A stretch of 64,000 nt of DNA from Collimonas rhizosphaerae (GTDB lineage: Bacteria > Pseudomonadota > Gammaproteobacteria > Burkholderiales > Burkholderiaceae_D), in contig NZ_JBANDC010000002.1 of assembly GCF_038896935.1 (NCBI RefSeq), forward strand, positions 394,791-458,790, in the 5' to 3' direction. The number at the start of each line of letters is the position of its first letter. The first letter of the stretch is position 1. Positions 62,455 through 64,000 of the stretch are shown here, piece after piece. Position numbers and translations under genes: made by a program. The notes beneath the pieces were generated by a model that had not been told where the DNA came from, ran no database searches, and was given only the letters and a program-made list of their open reading frames with translations.

Positions 62455-63333
62455 TCAGCCAAGCGCCTGGTTGATCATGGCGTACTGATGCAAATTTTTA
62501 TCAAGTAGCGGCGGCTCCCCCCTTGCCATTGTGACGACGTCACGCACCGGCATCAATCCAACCCCGCTCAGCCATGGACTCATATCACCGGCCAGCGCGA
62601 CATCGATGCGCATGAAAGCGCCGGCGTGCGAACCCGCCCAATGGCTGATCAAGGCTTTGGCGCGAGCAATATCTGGAGCAATCACCGGCCCGATCGCATA
62701 ACCTTGACCGAAACGGCGCAATACAGCGCAACCGACCATCTGCTCATAACTCTCGATGATGACCCCACCCTCCGCCGATTCCAGCAGCGCCGCCATCACG
62801 GTACCGCGCGGCATGCCTGCGGCGCGGCTGCTGAGGGCCGCAATCTTGATCTTGTCGCTGGCGCCGATTGGACGGATTCTGTCGCCCGGAACGGACAGTG
62901 CGACCTGCGATTGAATCACTGTCCCTTGATGCTGGCGAACTTCACCAAATGGCGTAAATCCAAGCTGTTCATAAAGTGGCCGACATTGCGGCGAGGAGCT
63001 GAGCAGGATAGTACGGTCGCCGATTTCCGTCAGCACATGGGATAGCAATTGTCGCCTTATGAGCTGGCCTTGGCAGTCCGGCGGCACAATCACCATGCCG
63101 AGAGAGGCATATTCCTGGCCATGCCCCCAGCACATCGCCGTGCCGATTACACCGTCTTTACTTTCCGCCACAAAGCCGGTGCCGAGTCGTTGGACAAATT
63201 GCCAGTCGGCCAACCGATGCGGCCAGCCGGCCGCCAGCGACAACTCATGTGCAGCCGCCGCATCTTCTGCGGTAAACCGGCGGTATCTGACATTGCTATT
63301 GGCGATGTGCTTTTTCACTGAGTACTCCTGCAA
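62455..63333 (-). CDS. Two-domain GNAT acetyltransferase
   Basis: A 292-residue protein: an N-terminal GNAT domain (about 17-140, including VIGTAMCWGHGQEYASLGMVIV, CQGQLIRRQL as the acetyl-CoA loop and PLYEQLGFTPFG) and a C-terminal acetyltransferase_18-like domain (about 150-285, VVDVALAGD-like MRIDVALAGDMSPWLSGVGL). The substrate is unknown. The downstream aspartoacylase-like gene is 48 bp away on the same strand, so the pair may form a unit that adds and recognises an acyl group; this is inference. Confidence 0.85.
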   Translation of the reverse strand: MQEYSVKKHIANSNVRYRRFTAEDAAAAHELSLAAGWPHRLADWQFVQRLGTGFVAESKDGVIGTAMCWGHGQEYASLGMVIVPPDCQGQLIRRQLLSHVLTEIGDRTILLSSSPQCRPLYEQLGFTPFGEVRQHQGTVIQSQVALSVPGDRIRPIGASDKIKIAALSSRAAGMPRGTVMAALLESAEGGVIIESYEQMVGCAVLRRFGQGYAIGPVIAPDIARAKALISHWAGSHAGAFMRIDVALAGDMSPWLSGVGLMPVRDVVTMARGEPPLLDKNLHQYAMINQALG

Positions 63334-63438
63334 TTTCGGACTTGATTTCGAGTGATGTAGAGAGGGTTGCCTTGTAAAGAAATATTTGGTTCGGTAAATC
63401 TGTTCTTTGCTTCAAATTTTTATATCGAATCAGGGACC

Positions 63439-63873
63439 TTATTCAAGGTATTGCTCATTGCCGACGATGCCGATCTTGGTGACGCCCAGCCGCTGCGCCG
63501 ACGCCATCACGGCGGCCACCGACTTGTACTCCACCAGCTTGTTCGGCCGCAGGTGCACTTCATCGATATTGCCGCCCGCGACCACCGTCTTCAAGCGGTC
63601 TTCCAGTTCCGCGCGGTTCGCCATCGGCGTGCCGTTCCACATCACGGTTCCTGTCGGATCGATGTCCACCGTGTCGACCACCGGCAAGGCCAATGGCGGC
63701 GGCGGATTACCGGTCGGCATGTTCAGCTTGATCGCGTGATTCTGGATCGGAATCGTGATGATCAGCATGATGATCAGCACCAGCATGACGTCGATCAGCG
63801 GCGTCATGTTCATCTCCATCATCGGTTCCGGATCGTTGGCGTTGCCGCCGGAAGAACCTACATTCATACCCAT
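63439..63873 (-). CDS. exbD: ExbD/TolR biopolymer transport protein
   Basis: A 144-residue protein: a short cytoplasmic start, one membrane helix (about 24-44) with the proton-relay Asp in MTPLIDVMLVLIIML, and a periplasmic domain (VDIDPTGTVMWNG, LRPNKLVEYKSVAAVMASAQ). With ExbB and TonB it powers outer-membrane receptors such as the one at 57.7-59.8 kb. The ATG at 63871-63873 has GGAG 8 bases upstream. It follows a second exbD gene 13 bp upstream. Confidence 0.95.
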   Translation of the reverse strand: MGMNVGSSGGNANDPEPMMEMNMTPLIDVMLVLIIMLIITIPIQNHAIKLNMPTGNPPPPLALPVVDTVDIDPTGTVMWNGTPMANRAELEDRLKTVVAGGNIDEVHLRPNKLVEYKSVAAVMASAQRLGVTKIGIVGNEQYLE

Positions 63874-63886
63874 TGCAATACTCCTA

Positions 63887-64000
63887 TCAATTACGCGCAG
63901 GCGGTTCGGTAATGAAACCGATTTTCGCAATGCCCGCCCGTTGCGCCGTCAGGATCACCTTGCCGATATATTCGTACTTGGTTTGCTGATCGCCGCGGAT
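63887..64000 (-). CDS. Second ExbD/TolR protein, C-terminal end (cut by window edge)
   Basis: The last 37 codons of an ExbD-type protein are visible: GDQQTKYEYIGKVILTAQ and AGIAKIGFITEPPARN before a TGA at 63887-63889. Tandem exbD genes after exbB are common in this bacterial group. The rest lies outside the window. Confidence 0.85.
   Translation of the reverse strand: MRGDQQTKYEYIGKVILTAQRAGIAKIGFITEPPARN

Overview
The window looks like chromosome of a GC-rich betaproteobacterium, most likely Oxalobacteraceae (Collimonas, Herbaspirillum or Janthinobacterium type). The evidence is the rpsP-rimM-trmD-rplS operon, an adjacent etfB-etfA-acyl-CoA dehydrogenase set, DUF3579, DUF3563 and DUF3861 proteins, a CobD/CbiB-family protein and tandem exbD genes. 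The genus is an inference from protein character, not from a search. No tRNA, rRNA, CRISPR array, transposase or prophage gene was recognised.

Layout. 1-9.7 kb (minus strand): tamA-tamB (tamB cut by the window edge), fumC, a CHASE-PAS-GGDEF-EAL protein, DUF3579, a CobD/CbiB-family membrane protein and a CoA pyrophosphatase. 9.8-12.2 kb: the ribosomal and tRNA-modification operon rpsP-rimM-trmD-rplS. 12.5-17.2 kb: a TM2 protein, then the flavin electron-transfer operon etfB-etfA-acd with a palindrome in front of it, and a TusA-like protein. 17.5-25.3 kb: an unknown membrane/helical-repeat protein, a rhomboid protease, a Nudix protein, alaS (preceded by a 104-bp inverted-repeat element), a small His/Lys-rich exported peptide and ugpQ. 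25.6-31 kb: a 2TM protein/LytS/LytR signalling operon, glnS, a SHOCT-domain protein and DUF1993.

31-39.2 kb: a LysR/MFS divergent pair, then the choline-to-glycine-betaine locus betI-betB-betA facing betT. A 34-bp BetI-type operator and a clear sigma70 promoter lie between them. 39-51.7 kb: an NCS2 permease, small conserved proteins, sbcB, an NfeR/YqjI-like PadR repressor with two palindromes in front, speG, fadE, a fatty-acyl-reductase-like SDR, a YpfJ-type metallopeptidase, MAPEG and S4 proteins.

52-59.8 kb is the most interesting block and looks like one metal or metallophore uptake module. On the minus strand are a TonB-dependent receptor, a HupE/UreJ-like permease, a single-pass anchor protein, a DUF4198 protein, a small exported protein and a putative outer-membrane protein. 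A PepSY-membrane/ferredoxin-reductase fusion converges on them. Three of the exported proteins are predicted to begin with His-Gly after signal-peptide cleavage. The substrate metal is not determined by the sequence.

60-64 kb: a DUF1624 acyltransferase-like membrane protein; a two-gene unit of a two-domain GNAT acetyltransferase and an aspartoacylase-family protein that appears to have lost all three zinc ligands; and two exbD genes, the second cut by the window edge, which could power the TonB receptor.
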